Notes: generated by a model not told the origin, from the sequence alone. Positions 13,172-25,190 are shown, counted from the stretch's first letter. The stretch: 64,000 nt of DNA from Myxocyprinus asiaticus (GCF_019703515.2 NC_059373.1:11753281-11817280); one strand, 5' to 3'. Translations and numbers: made by a program.

Positions 13172-16100
13172 CTGTGCACAAACAGAATGAAAATGAAAAA
13201 AATATGGTATTTTCACCAGTGGTGTGTATCTGCAGCACAATAACCTTTAAAGAGCAATAATGCATGTGAAGACACAATGTGTATATGCATTGGTAAAAAT
13301 AGATTCGTTAGAATTAAAAGCTGATGTCCAGTGGAATGAGTGAACAGTATAGGCCTACTGTACATCATCATATGAAGTTTTAATTCACCACAGAAAACAG
13401 CTTTAATTCAAGAACTTTGCATTTATTATATTATAATTTTGTTTTCCGTATATACACTACCGTTCAAAAGTTTGGGGTTACTTGCCTGAAATGTTTCTCA
13501 TGATCTTAAAAATCTTTTGATCTGAAGGTGTATGCTTAAATGTTGAAATTAGTTTTGTAGACAAAAATATAATTGTGCCAACATATTAATTTATTTAATT
13601 ACAAATCTAAAATGTTATAAAAAAAAAATAAAAAAAATGTTTTTGAAATGGATGACTTGGACCGAATAATTTAGAAAAGCAGCCACTAAGTGCCCAGCTA
13701 TAGATGGGAACTCCTTCAATACTGTTTAAAAAGCATCCCAGGGTGATATCTCAAGAAGTTGGTTGAGAAAATGCCAAGAGCAAAATCTAGGCAAAGTGTG
13801 GCCACACTGAAGATGCTAAAATATAACATAGTTTTGATTTATTTTGGATTTTTTTAGTCACAACATAATCCCCATATTTCCATTTCTATTATTCCATAGT
13901 TGTGATGACTTTACTATTATTCTAAAATGTGAAAAAATTAAAATAAATAAAGAATGAGTAAGTGACCCTAAACTTTTGAACGGTAGTGTACTTCAGAACA
14001 GCCTCAGCTGTTTTGCTTTTTAACAAAAATCAGAATCGTAACGATCACATACCTTAAGATTACCCTTTGTTGTGAAAGCGCGACCACAGACTGAGCAGCC
14101 GAAGGGTTTTTCACCTGTGTGTGTGCGCTCATGGATCTGCAAGGCACTGGCTGAAGAGAAGTTCTTCCCACATGCACTGCAGTTGTGTTGTTTAGGGGTC
14201 CGTCGGGTAGAGGGTGGTCCAGTAAGTGAGGTGACGCCTGGTATCATCATCTCAGTTCGAAGAGCAGGAGATTGCAGGCCAAATGCAGGGAAAGGCCCCT
14301 CTTTTAGCATGTACGGTCTACTGCAAGCGCTCATCTCCATTTTAACTACAGTCGGTGCATTTTTAGCATCCTGTTCAGCAGACCTTTGAGCATTACCTGA
14401 GAATAAAAACAATACATTAGTTAAAGGTATAATCAAACAGATCAACAGCAAAATAAAATGTGTTAAAGTAGTTACACTTTCGGACTAATGTGTTCATGTT
14501 TTACTAGTATCATATAGCAGTTTTATCTTACCATGTTCTTTACTGAAACTCTGCACGTTGAAAGGGTTTTCTTTCTTGACTGTAGATTTGATGGACTGGA
14601 TTCCTGTTTGATTAAGAGTCACCCCATTGACTAAATTTGTTGCAGGACAATCTGATGTTTCTGATTTTACTAACAATGTTGTTTCTGGGTTTTTAGAGGA
14701 GAGGTTCAGAGAGACTGGATGCTCATGTTGGACCTCAGGTTGATTATTTGTGTGATAGGGAGGAATGTGAAAAGAACTGGATGACTGTGACATTAAACTA
14801 ATTCCCATGCTTTGGTTCTCCATCTCTCCTGTGGCGGTAGAGCCAAGAGCGTGCTGATCATTATCCATAGGTCCACATCTGGCAATCTTTTTTCCATTCA
14901 ATTGACTGTGACTGACAGATAAGTCACCTCCTGCATTTTTAGATTCTGATACACTGGTTGGGAGAGATGAAATTGGAGGTGGACTGTCCGAAAAGGAGCT
15001 TGGAGTGTTTTCGTTGTTTTCTAAGATATCCCCTTCATCCTCGAATGAAATGTCATCAAGACAGTCATCATCATAAGTGCTCATGCTGTCAAAACTCTCC
15101 ATATCGGCATCTTTTTCGTAGATGGTTTCTGTAAGTGGAGTGTTGGGAATCTGCCCTCCCATGTGCATGCGTATGTGCTGTTGTAACACAACAGCATTAG
15201 TAAACTTCTTCTGGCAGATCGGGCACGAATGCTGAATCCGAAGAGGAGGCTTTGCACGGTGAACACCAAAGTGAGTCTTCAAGTTTCCCTTTGTGGTGAA
15301 TGATCGGCCACAAACCTTACATTTAAATGGCCTCTCCCCTGTATGGATGCGGTAATGCATCTTCAGTGCACTCTGGCAGCTTAACACACGGTGGCAGATC
15401 ACACACTTATTGGGATCCATCATCTTCTTGTCAATGTTTTCTACAAGCTGTTGAAGTTTCGATGTCTCCGATGTTTGCATTGAATCTTGGAGACCACCAA
15501 ATGGGAACTTAAACTGATCAGAGGTCAGTGGGGGAGAAGAGGATTTATTAACTGCTAGAGTAGCATCAGTGGACTCAGGTAAATTGCCCTTAACAGGTAT
15601 CCCTATTGACTGTGGAAGCAACCTGTGGTTTGCAGAGTTGAAGTCGTTTCCGTTTCTGGTCATGCTGTTTGGTGGCAGGTGCACCTCCTCTACATTGAAG
15701 GTCAGTGTGATTTCTCCTTCTCTATTTGACTTAGGAGAGGATGTCATGGTTGACATATCTGTCTCAGTGCCAGTGGGATTGGGTGACGAAGGTGTAAGTT
15801 CACCTCTGGCTGGTGAGAGTCTGTGTGGAGATCTGTCAGAGGGTGTACTTGTTAACGAGTCACTTAAGCTTTCAATAACTGGTACTGTGTGTGGCAACTG
15901 CAGACCCACTGAGGACGGCACTGTTGGTAGAACAGGTTTACTGTCCAACCAAGTAGGTCCTGCCATCTCAGGAGGAAAAGACATTCCATAGGGTATCCCA
16001 GAACTGGTTGGGATATTGTCCAGATATTCTGGGACTGGGTATGGGTTCATCTGAACATGAGGGTACTTCTCTTTGTGCCTTTGAAAGTGGACCTTGAGGT

Positions 16101-19100
16101 TTCCCTTTGTTGAAAACCGATTGCCACAGATGTTGCATTTGAAGGGCCTCTCACCTGTGTGCGAGCGCAGGTGGATCTGCAATGCGCTATCGCTTCCGAA
16201 CACTTTGGCGCAGAACCTGCACTTGTGCTTGAAGAACGGATCCTCAGAACTGGGCTTGCTGTCAAAAATGGAGACACTGGGCAGTTTGCCCTTACGGTGC
16301 TTCATCATGGCAGCAAGTGGATCTAATGCACTGGCAGTGGCTGCTATACTGGCCAGTGGATTGGGAAAGATGACTCCGTTGGGGGGGCTTTGAGGTAGTA
16401 ATGGTAGATTGGCAGAAGGACTAAGGAGGCTACTCTGGCAAGCTGATAGTGCACTGGGAGTGCTTAGGGGTTGTGTGTTACTGACATTAGAGAGTGAACC
16501 ACTACAGGTTGGCAAGAGTGGGGAAGACCCGCTATAGCTGAAGAGAGGGCTTGAACTTGTTAAGGAAACAGTGGCACTGTCCATTGCTCGAGAATTTATT
16601 TGCCCGCTGTTTGGCTGCGTAGACAGCAGTGGTGGCCTCACAAGCAAAGAAGCCTGGGACACAGAGGCCTGCCCAGTCACCGCAGAGGGCATGACTCCAG
16701 ATAGTGGAAGTACAGGGGGTGGAGCAATGCTCTGGAAATTGTAAGTGTTGGAGTCAGAGGACAGGCTTTTTGAGGCCGGATTAAGGGCAGCTTGCGTGGG
16801 CTGCCTATTCATTACAGCAACCTGGCTGCGAATCTGCTCGATGAGCTGTAACTGGTGAACCTGCTGCTGCTGCAGAGCTATTAACTGCTCTAAAATCATA
16901 GGGATTGCAGCTGAGCTCAACTTTCCTGCAGGGCCCGCACAGTGAATGCTCTGGGAGAACTGAGCAACAGCCACTCTGGTGCTATGAAGGATCTCAAGGG
17001 TCACATTGGTGCTGGGCATGTCGTGATGGTTGGTTATAGATGGTGCAGGGGAAGAGGGTGGGTTTTCATTCTCGAGTGGTGGAGGGCTGAGGTTGGATGT
17101 CTTATGACCAGACAAACTAATATCCATTTGTTCATCCACGTCGATGACCTGGGTTTCCTCAGGCATGCAGAGGCTCTCATCAACTTTCTCAACCAGCTCA
17201 GAGTTCTCTTCATTAGCCTTCATCATTTCTGCTGAGTCACTGTGGGTGCTTAAGAAGGACTCTGTGGGCGATCCTCGGGAGACAAGCTTTTCTGCGTTCT
17301 CCTTTACTATCAGCACAGGAGGGTCTTCCGTGCACTTCTGCTGGTGCTCCAGCAATTCCGACCACTTGAAGAATTCGGCACAGCACCTCTCACACACGTG
17401 TGTCTCCTCGCCCCCACTGCGGCTTTCAGTGCCGCTGTCCTCCTCATCTCCTCCCCTCAAGAGAAGTGCTGGGAGATAAAGACATAGAGAGAAAGCATGT
17501 GAATAGAAATTCCTGAGATGATAGATTTTTCACAGCTATTCTCAACAGAGTGAACAATATAGATAAACTAAATCAATTGTACCACTTTACCAATTACTGA
17601 AAGCTAGCTTCTTTGTGCTCATGCTCCAAAGATTTGGATGATAATTTCTTTGCACAATCCATCAAATTATGCAACCTATCTATTGAATATACGGGAGCTT
17701 AATGAAATTCTATAGGAGCTATTGATTTCCAATGTTTTTATAAAATTCACAGCTGCACTGTCAGTCGAGGGCAAATTGAGTCTTTGATTGACTAATCTGA
17801 ACTCTCCATTGCTATCAAATACTCTTATTTCCTGAAGAATTTGAAGAACTAATTCCTCTCCACTTGACATTGTTGAGTGAAATAGGTAACGCTCACTTCT
17901 GAGGGTCCGCAACCTTGAAAAAAGAGTTTCAGTTTTTATGGTGTAAAATGCACAAATAACTTTAAACTGTTTCAAAACATGTAATATTTGGTCATGTTTT
18001 GTTTTTTTTTTTAAATAGAAAAAAGAAACAAAAAGAACTGGATCCTTTCAGAAGTCAGCATGACCTTTTAATAAGTAGAACTGTTCAGAGACATTTCCTG
18101 ACAGAATCAGCAGAATATAATGACAAGAACATTAAGAAGAATAAAGCATAAAAATTATGTGTATTATGTATTATGTGAGCCAAAAAATTTACACATTTCG
18201 TTAAAAAAAAAAAAAAAGAAAAAAAAACAAAGGGGGTAAGATTTTTGTTTTGATACTTGGTTCTGATTTTTATAAAGAATTAAAGGCCTTGGTTACATCG
18301 AGTACAGAGTACAAATACAGTACGTCGTAGAAACTGTTAGAAGTAGTTGGCTTTTCGATTTTACTGGTGAGCAGTAATGGGCTTAGTAATAAAGTTTATG
18401 AACAATGTATGCACTAAATTTCCAGAAATTCCTGAGGAAAATATACACACAAATAATTTAACAAATAAATACTGTACTACTGTGGTTTTTGTGTCTGTAT
18501 GTTTTCCTTTCTTTTAATTCTAATCTTTTTGTCTTTCCCTTATTTTCTTTTTTTTTTTCTTGATTATTTTGTATAATTTGTAATATTAGTAAAAAATTTG
18601 TAAAAAAAAAAAACGGCAGATTTTGAGGGGCAGATTGGCTTAATTTCACCTCTTTTTTGCCCTGATGTTGCAGTAACAAATGTTTATGAATAGAGTAAAT
18701 GAATGCAAATATTTTGTTAGAGAGACACTGGGAAAGACAAAGACAGAGAGGTGGAGGAGAAATGTGTGACGGATTATATCAGAAATAATTTTGTGGTCAA
18801 TTGTTGTTATGTGACTTTTCAGTGTTTGTGAGCCTCCCTTAGAGTAGTGGGTCATTTGCTCATTTAATTCCAGTAACTGGGTGGGTGGTCCAGACTTACT
18901 CTAAGACCGAAAGGTGAGACCAAACTGAAATTGATCTAGTGAGGCTGACCAGTTATCTTAAGGCCCATGTTACAAATAATTTTAAAATGTTTTACAGTGA
19001 GTCGTTGGTCAACATTAGCAACATTATAACATTAGCATTCAATAAATTGTACAAATAGATTAACAAACAAACAAACAAAAAAAAAAACATCTTGTGGAGA

Positions 19101-19595
19101 CACCCCAGTGAAAAAGTACCACAGCTGTGTTCATGAGATAAATATATCAGATTCTTAAATCAGAAAGACATGAGCCACTACAAAGATTGAAAAACTTGGG
19201 AGATTCCTAGGGTGCTCAGCTGGTAACCATGGTTTTGTTAGCTTTGAGGATGTTACACTCCTAGCAGGATAATTTCGACATAAGCCACACAAAGGTTATG
19301 ACATGAGATTCTCATGACAAATTTCTTAAACATCTCTCAGACGCCAGAAGAAATAGGCTAAAATGGATTTCCTGAGACAATCGTTGCTGTTGAGGCCTAA
19401 TGATCATCCACAGTAGATGTTAGAACAAACACGAAAGTCTGAATAGTTGTGCAGTGAGAACAATCAGCTATGTCCCGATGTGGAATAGCCCGAGTACCCA
19501 TTGTGTACATGGATATAGGTCTGAAATCAAATCTACTCATCATATTATTTGGGGCAAAACATTAGTTAAGTTTTAAATTTACATAAAATATAAAA

Positions 19596-19667
<72 letters not shown>

Positions 19668-20226
19668 ATGATGTAAGCAGGGGGCCTGTTTATGAAAATT
19701 ATACTTTTTTTATATAATAATTAACATGCCCAGTATATTCAAGCATGCATATTAATGCACTAAATCTACATTATTTATAAGAAATTTCAAAATACTTCAG
19801 GTCAGGATGACTAACGTTAAAATAATAATAATAATAATTTTAACAGCAGAAATGAAACAGTCCATGCTCTGTATATTTGCTTGGCCTATATTGGCAAAAT
19901 TCGTTATATTGTTTGATAAACTGATTCTAAAAATGTAATAAAAAAGTAGCAAATAACACTGTTAACATATTAGTTATAAGAGAAAAAAAAGTATGCATTA
20001 ACATTGTTTTACAAAGTTTCCTATTTTCAGTCAAATCCTTTAGGCAAATTAAACTTCGAACAGCTCAGGCCTGATTACAATTGATTCATCTAATTAGAAC
20101 TTATTTGAAGAACAATAAACCTTTTTTACCATCTGTCTTCAACCAAAACTCTGATTCTATTATTTTAGGTCGATCTTTGTGTTGCATTAAATACTTTAAA
20201 CGTGACTTAAATAAAGACACAGCTTC

Positions 20227-20260
<34 letters not shown>

Positions 20261-21270
20261 GTGGCCACGTTAATAACTACATTACCATGACAAAAGGAAT
20301 TATTCTGGCGAAAACAGAAGAATGTTAAAGGTTTTGTTTAGGTTTTGCAATGGGCCACTTTTGTAGGTTTTAAAACAAGTATATATAACAATACAGTAAT
20401 ATGTGTACTTTATCACATAATTAAGCACACATAGGTGTTGATTATTTTATTATAGATGTCTCTGCTGTTACTGGTAAAAATGAATAATTAATGATAAATC
20501 AAAATATATAAAACTGGTTTGAAAACACATTACATAAAACACAGAAATTAATAAATAGGCCTCTGTACCTGTACAGCGCCTTATAAAGCAAATTATGTGC
20601 GCGGAGATCATCATGTCCATGACTGTACAATTATTTCTAATGAATTTAAAATAATTTGTTAGTTAAAAACTCAAAGACTCAAATTGAAATACACTAAAAA
20701 CTACGACTGCATAAATAAGTAGAAATCATGTTTGCTTTGTTAAGTGTCAAGTAATGTACGTTGGACACGTATAGTGGGCTAATCGACATTTTTAAATTTT
20801 ACAAAAGCACACATTACTAGGTTTCATACCTAATGTTCCTTTATAAACACAAAGAATAGAAAAATGAGTAATCATTCTCTGTTGGAAATGCTGCTTTATC
20901 AAACTCCCGTTAAAACTTTTTCTGAAGTTTCCTCTTGTCTGCATAGGAATTGAACATTGAATTTACATTTAGATTTACATTTAAACTTACAGGCTATTCT
21001 TACTAAATCAACTTTTTCTTTTAACAATTTAAGGTCCCAAATTCTTCGTCTGTACAGTGGTTTCGACACAACTCCAGAACAATAAAACATTGTTGCCATA
21101 TTCTGACAAAAGAAAACTTGTAGTTTAAGGTCTAAAGAAAGAAAAGACTCATATATATGATCATATTGAATTTCAATACACATACCGTTATCTTGACTTT
21201 TTTTCGACTGTGCTCCCTCCTCTTCGTCCGATCTGAGATGCTGCGGTTTCGCTTGCTTTCTCCGGGACAT
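12776..21270 (-). CDS. sall3: sall3: spalt-like zinc-finger transcription factor, 4 coding exons
   Basis: The coding join is 21270-21186, 17468-14532, 14396-14053 and 13171-12776: 3762 nt, 1253 residues plus TGA. All three junctions are GT/AG and keep phase. SALL proteins are nuclear repressors that recruit NuRD through the extreme N-terminus ([11 protein letters not shown], present here). Visible domains are a C2HC finger at residues 54-74, a Gln-rich multimerisation stretch near 217-247, a C2H2 pair near 441-495, a triple near 715-797, and a final pair near 1080-1128 split by intron 3. The C-terminus ([21 protein letters not shown], ending GIN) resembles SALL3 more than SALL1 or SALL4, from memory of the families, and atp9b lies downstream as ATP9B does beside human SALL3. 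The pair expected between the triple and the last pair is absent. SALL4 also lacks it, so sall4 is the main alternative. Teleosts have a and b paralogues, which I cannot separate. Confidence 0.92.
13172..14052 (-). other. sall3: sall3 intron 3
   Basis: This 881-bp intron separates the two halves of the last zinc finger. More than half of it is a deleted Tc1-type transposon (13455-13988). Outside that I see only AT-rich sequence. Confidence 0.85.
13455..13988 (+). mobile_element. Internally deleted Tc1 element in sall3 intron 3
   Basis: It is flanked by TA with 22-24 bp inverted ends beginning CACTACCGTTCAAAAGTTT. The part at about 13690-13800 resembles the C-terminal coding end of a fish Tc1 transposase, followed by the typical 3' text (TTATTCCATAGTTGTGATG, ATTATTCTAAAATGTG). 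All catalytic coding sequence is missing. Confidence 0.85.
14053..14396 (-). CDS. sall3: sall3 coding exon 3
   Basis: This 344-nt exon begins after TTCTCAG and completes the Gly codon split by intron 2. It encodes a linker with a VKME sumoylation-like motif, then RRTPKQHNC, the complete first finger of the last pair ([10 protein letters not shown] linker) and most of the second, ending in KGNLK. The donor is AAG|GTATGTG in phase 0. The junction within the last finger is at the same place as in other SALL genes, as I recall the family. Confidence 0.92.
14397..14531 (-). other. sall3: sall3 intron 2, 135 bp, at the position of the missing third finger pair
   Basis: It has GTAAG and CAG borders and a phase-1 split Gly. 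In SALL1 the matching protein position reads ...RGKFK just before the third finger pair. Here the unspliced frame reads H-G-K-I-K across the donor and then degenerates to a stop within about ten codons. No frame of the intron encodes a C2H2 finger, so intron retention could not restore one. Confidence 0.8.
14532..17468 (-). CDS. sall3: sall3 coding exon 2 (large zinc-finger exon)
   Basis: This 2937-nt exon starts after a pyrimidine-rich acceptor (CTCCCAG) at 17469 and completes the Ala codon split by intron 1. In order it encodes the C2HC finger, a Ser/Pro-rich low-complexity region, the Gln-rich helix, the first C2H2 pair (about 16230-16060) and the C2H2 triple (about 15410-15160), with the usual TGERPFKC linkers and KGNLK motifs. 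An acidic and Ser-rich tail follows. VKSE near the end fits a sumoylation consensus, and SALL proteins are known SUMO targets. It ends at CATG|GTAAG, where other SALL proteins run on into a third finger pair. Confidence 0.93.
17469..21185 (-). other. sall3: sall3 intron 1
   Basis: The intron is about 3.7 kb with no coding signal. It holds a long (TA)n tract at 19601-19665, a poly-T run near 20230-20257 and A-rich tracts near 18210-18230. The part at 18820-19520 is less AT-biased and free of recognised repeats, so it is a candidate intronic regulatory segment. No transcription-factor site there is strong enough to list alone. Confidence 0.75.
19601..19665. repeat. (TA)n microsatellite
   Basis: Uninterrupted TA dinucleotides, about 32 units, within sall3 intron 1. 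Confidence 0.97.
21186..21270 (-). CDS. sall3: sall3 coding exon 1
   Basis: The exon encodes 28 residues plus the first base of the next codon. It opens with [11 protein letters not shown], the N-terminal NuRD-recruiting signature of SALL family repressors, then a short acidic/basic stretch. The start is firm: the reading frame upstream has no ATG and meets a TGA stop about 20 codons above. The donor reads G|GTATGTG at 21185/21184. G precedes the start by three bases, an acceptable Kozak context. Confidence 0.93.
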
Positions 21271-21370
21271 GTCTCTGCGCTTCGAGTCTCCGGCGCTCCG
21301 ATCTGCAGATACATCGGACGCAGGCAATCCCGTACAGTCCCGGGGTCAGCGAATAAGAGATTATTAGATG

Positions 21371-21460
21371 TTGTTACCGTAGCGCAGATTGCGCATGTCG
21401 GCGTTATAATGATAGAGGGTCATGGATTACGTTGCGCTGCACGAGGGATTGGCCGAGCGC
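21371..21460 (-). promoter_or_regulatory. sall3: Candidate sall3 core promoter
   Basis: On the minus strand a CCAAT box (ATTGG on plus, 21448-21452) lies about 40 bp upstream of a TTATAA sequence (21404-21409). Both are 135-180 bp above the start codon, so transcription could begin near 21375. The surrounding 21.2-21.95 kb is richer in G+C than its flanks. The start site itself is inferred. Confidence 0.45.
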
Positions 21461-23160
21461 CAGTAGACACTCTCTGTGGGTATGGAAATGAGGGATGGAC
21501 TGAGTAATTAGCCCGTTTCACTTCCTCACTTTTCTCCCCTTTTGCTCTCCGTTCACGTCTGGCAGGACTACAAACTGGACGCAAACAAGTGCGTCTGTGG
21601 TGACACTTCGCGTAAAGTGTTCCGTAGGCTAGTTTGTTCAACATCACCTAAGTAAGGGAAAACAGTCGTTTCATGGTCAAACACATTCAATGGTCAAGCA
21701 CCCCTCAACAGGCTATTTCAAAGCGCATTGATCATTTCTTAAAGATTACGGTTCATTTTCACATGTCCACGCAAGCAAAGTTTGTTCTGACAGGCGGATA
21801 TATAAACTTGTTTTATCATAGCAATGACGTCAGTTAATGGTTTACAGTTTGCTGTCCATTTATGAGCAATGCTTTTCGACTACAAACACGATCTGTTGTG
21901 TTGTCGGTCCGCTTCTCGCGCACATGCGCATCCTCCATAGTTAATTCGATCCGAGACTACCGAAAGCTTAGTTTATGTCTTTTCTTGCAAAAAGACAAAC
22001 TTATAAGTCCATTAAAAAGCGATGTAACCCAGAAAAACTGAACTGAAACGGGTGCACGCTGGTATTTGGCTGCAAATCCACGCGTAAAACCCAGCAGAAA
22101 TCCACGACAGTTGCTGGAGGGCTGTTCTAAGCTTATTGCATAAGACGACCACTAGGATAACACATGGACCCTTCTGTAACCTGCTCTCCTTCCTGTTTAC
22201 TTTTTGCATAACTTCACATAACGATCAGATGTGAACATGATTTTCATAAGAACCCAAAAGTAGGCACTTGTTAACTGTATTGGGTAATTTTATGTTCCTC
22301 CAACACAGAAAACTTCAGGTATGTGTCTATCATTGTACTGAACTATTCTCATGGGATAAGACAACACTCACATCTGACCAGTACCACTGGTGTATAGCGG
22401 CCAAAGGGCTCTAAATCAGCGAGACATCATTTCCATTACAACACAAGTAGAACAATATATAAGCCTATTGATCGGCGTCTCTGTTACTCTTCTGGTGTAG
22501 AGAGATAAGCGCAATATAATTTCGTTTGACCTATCTGTATGGCCAAGTGATGGATTGCCAGGGTAACCGAGGGTTTTTATCACAAAACTCTCCCAATGAT
22601 GTACTATTGATTGTCCTTAACTAGCTTTTCTGGCAAAAATCAAAAGTCCCTCCCTCGCCATCCTCTTCATTATCAATAAAATTACAAAGTGGTGGGAATT
22701 GTCAAAATCCAGCCCCAAGGGAAGTCTTTAAAACGACTGCTGTTATTCCGGCCTCTCTGTTATCCATTCCATGTAGGATTAGTAACAGTTTTTTTTTTTT
22801 TTTTTTTTAAATGATCAACAAAATGATCAGATGGAGTGGAGTGCCTAGGACAAAATATTTATAATTCTGCATATGAAATAATTGTTTTGTTTTTTCTTTC
22901 ACCTTCCTTATCCGCTTTCATAAAAATTATGCCAAAGCACGCAAGCTAGATTTGAAATGAACTAAAACTGATCTCTAAATCACAGCTATTGTCACAATAT
23001 CCCAATTTCTTCTGGTAGTCAGATTATACTGTAGCTTCACCAACATGAAAAACATGAAAATAGTATTATTTAAGATATTAAGATAATTCTCACTTAGTGC
23101 ACACAAATGCAGTTACAACTTAAAGACAAGTTGTATTCTGCTAAAAAGAATTCAGAGTTC
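21461..23160. other. Upstream flank of sall3
   Basis: No coding signal. About 21900-21930 has a GC-rich CGCGCACATGCGCA stretch loosely like an NRF1 site. The segment 22610-22775 (AAAAGTCCCTCCCTCGCC onward) is repeat-free and of balanced composition, so it is a candidate conserved element. A poly-T run lies at about 22790-22809. Confidence 0.4.
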
Positions 23161-24774
23161 TGTCCAGGTCTGTGTTTGTGATTTCTCATTTTCATTCCAT
23201 TAAAACAAAAATGATGTTTAGAATTGTTTCATGGTCTGTGGTATTTCTCTGTTTCTTTTTGCTCAAATGCTGCTTCTACCCAAGAACATATCCCACAGCT
23301 AGAAAACATATTTTCCTACTCTAAACACGATGAAGGGGGTTTGACTCAGAGTATAAAGCACATCATCGCAGATAGATCAACAAATGAAGTGTCAGGGCTA
23401 AACTACATGAAGAACAAACAAAGCAGGGACAGAGCAGTGAGATGGACAGATGTGAGATAGCACTGTTCTATGTGCCGTGGCCCTCTGGAAATTTCTGATT
23501 GGTTTAATTTACCACATCTAACACAGCTGCTTCTCAAGTCTGTGACTTTTATCTAATGCTGTGAACCTTTATTGATTTCTCTTCTCTATCTTTAATGCAG
23601 GATTGGAGTGAAGAGAGCAAAAAGCACTTGCTAAATAGAGGACTACTTTGAGATGGCTGCTATTCTCCGGCTTATTGCCTCCTGTCGGCCATGGTTTCAC
23701 ATGAGGTCCAGGGTGTCAGGTCCGCTTCCACCAATAAAGGCTGTGATTGACAGTAACGGGAGAGACTTGAGCTGGGAAAAGAAACTGAATCTCAATGTAT
23801 GAGGGGTGAGCAAGGGTCTATTGTGAAGCAGGTTGGACCTGATACCACTGAGCGAAATCAGTGTTTTTAACTGTGAGATACAGGTTTCTTACAAAAAAGT
23901 ACAATCATCAGATGGTAATACAATGGTACTGGATACTTACCATATTCATACCATAGTGTTCACATTGTACCCAAAGGTATTTAGAAGAATACCATTGTAC
24001 ATGTCCACAAAGACATGGTTATATTTTTGTAAGTGTTTTGATAGAGCCTTTTGTGTTTATATGCTTGTGTTCTTAGAAATGCAACAAACTGCATCTGTAT
24101 GCACTGTTTTTCGTAATATATCTTGATATGCAACCAGCCACATAGAGATTTTTCGCCCATATCATTTACAAACACTTCTGTGAAAGCTGTTTGCTGAATT
24201 CGTACACAAAGTTTTTGCTTTGTAAACAACCGTGCTAAGATGTTTCAGTTCTGTTAACGTGGGTCGTCATGACAATCAACTATTTTTATGAAAGACAGCA
24301 AATTTTAGGCATAAACAGGATATTATATATTCAATGTTCTCGAGGGAGTAATGAGCAAAAACAAGAGTGAAGCCAATAAAAACAGTAGTTAATTACTGGC
24401 TGTGAGTGTATGCAGTCTGAGATTGGGAGAGGGAAGACTTGAGGCGCAAAGTAATTCACTTACATTTATGACCTGAAAAAGAACAGACCCTGCTATTAGC
24501 ATTTATTGGCATGCTATAGAGGAAAAGTGCATGTAACGAATGAGTTTAATCTCCATCTGCTCAGATTCTCTGAAAGCTACAGAGGATATCTTCTGACATA
24601 TTATATGTAATGTAATCCAGACATATGTTGGAAGTTAGGAGTCATCAGATATAGACTGTTTAGACAGTGTATTATTTAAATAACAGGACATGTACTTTTA
24701 CCATATCTATGTATTACTCTGTAGATAATTGTTTAATAATGTTACTGTACCTACACTGAAGATCCCAAGGTGAA
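23161..24774. other. Gene-free stretch with a candidate enhancer near 23.6-23.8 kb
   Basis: No protein gene is seen. The part at 23625-23800 is balanced and includes an exact PBX/MEIS-type motif. The rest is AT-rich without recognised repeats. Confidence 0.4.
23744..23753 (+). promoter_or_regulatory. PBX/MEIS (TALE homeodomain) motif
   Basis: TGATTGACAG is the classic composite PBX-MEIS/PREP site. It lies about 2.5 kb upstream of the sall3 start, next to CCAATAAAGG. Occupancy is unknown. Confidence 0.4.
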
Positions 24775-25190
24775 CACACTGTAAAACATTGTTTGAATGT
24801 CATTACATCAGATTACAAAATATCAAACCAAATGGCATTTATCTTAAAGAAACATCACAAGTAAACCTTTCCTAATAAGAGGTTTGTTGGGCTCTAAATC
24901 ATAAAACAATATATACAGTATATTGGACACTTTCTGATAAATGTTACTGGAACATGTCCATGTTTATGAAACAAACTACACCTGTGGTTACTTTGGGGCA
25001 TCTGTGTGAACATGAGGGGACTTCATACATTTACTAAAAAAGGGCCAGTTGGCTAAAAGTAATGGCAAATATGGGCAAAAAAAGGTCCAGCATTGTTTGC
25101 AGACGCCACTCTATTTTATATTTTTTAATCTAATATAGTGACAGTCATACATTTTAAGGCTAAAGTGTCCAAATGCTTTTGGGGGCACTG
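24775..25190. mobile_element. Tc1-type MITE (CAGTGSCCCC family), copy 1, left end eroded
   Basis: The right end reads GTGTCCAAATGC then GGGGGCACTG next to TA. The interior shares ACAAAATATCAAA, GAACATGTCCA and ACTACACCTGTGG with 46354-46630. The left end near 24775 is not clear and contains extra sequence. Confidence 0.6.

Noticed and set aside
15569..15991. 140-codon open frame on plus inside sall3 exon 2
   Set aside because: Antisense shadow of the sall3 coding sequence; no independent support.
17458..17460. Start of an independent 988-codon protein at 17460
   Set aside because: The codon is TTG, not ATG. An acceptor (CTCCCAG) lies 8 bases above it and the phase matches exon 1, so it is internal to sall3 exon 2.
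12776..21270. Calling the zinc-finger gene sall4
   Set aside because: The absence of the third finger pair and the four exons suggest it, but the C-terminal tail and the atp9b neighbour fit SALL3 better.
21325..21327. N-terminally extended sall3 start at 21327
   Set aside because: This codon is TTG, and a TGA stop lies a few codons above it. The first ATG in frame is the conserved MSRRKQ start.
21901..21935. NRF1 site upstream of sall3
   Set aside because: CGCGCACATGCGCA only partly matches the palindromic consensus; too weak to list as a site.
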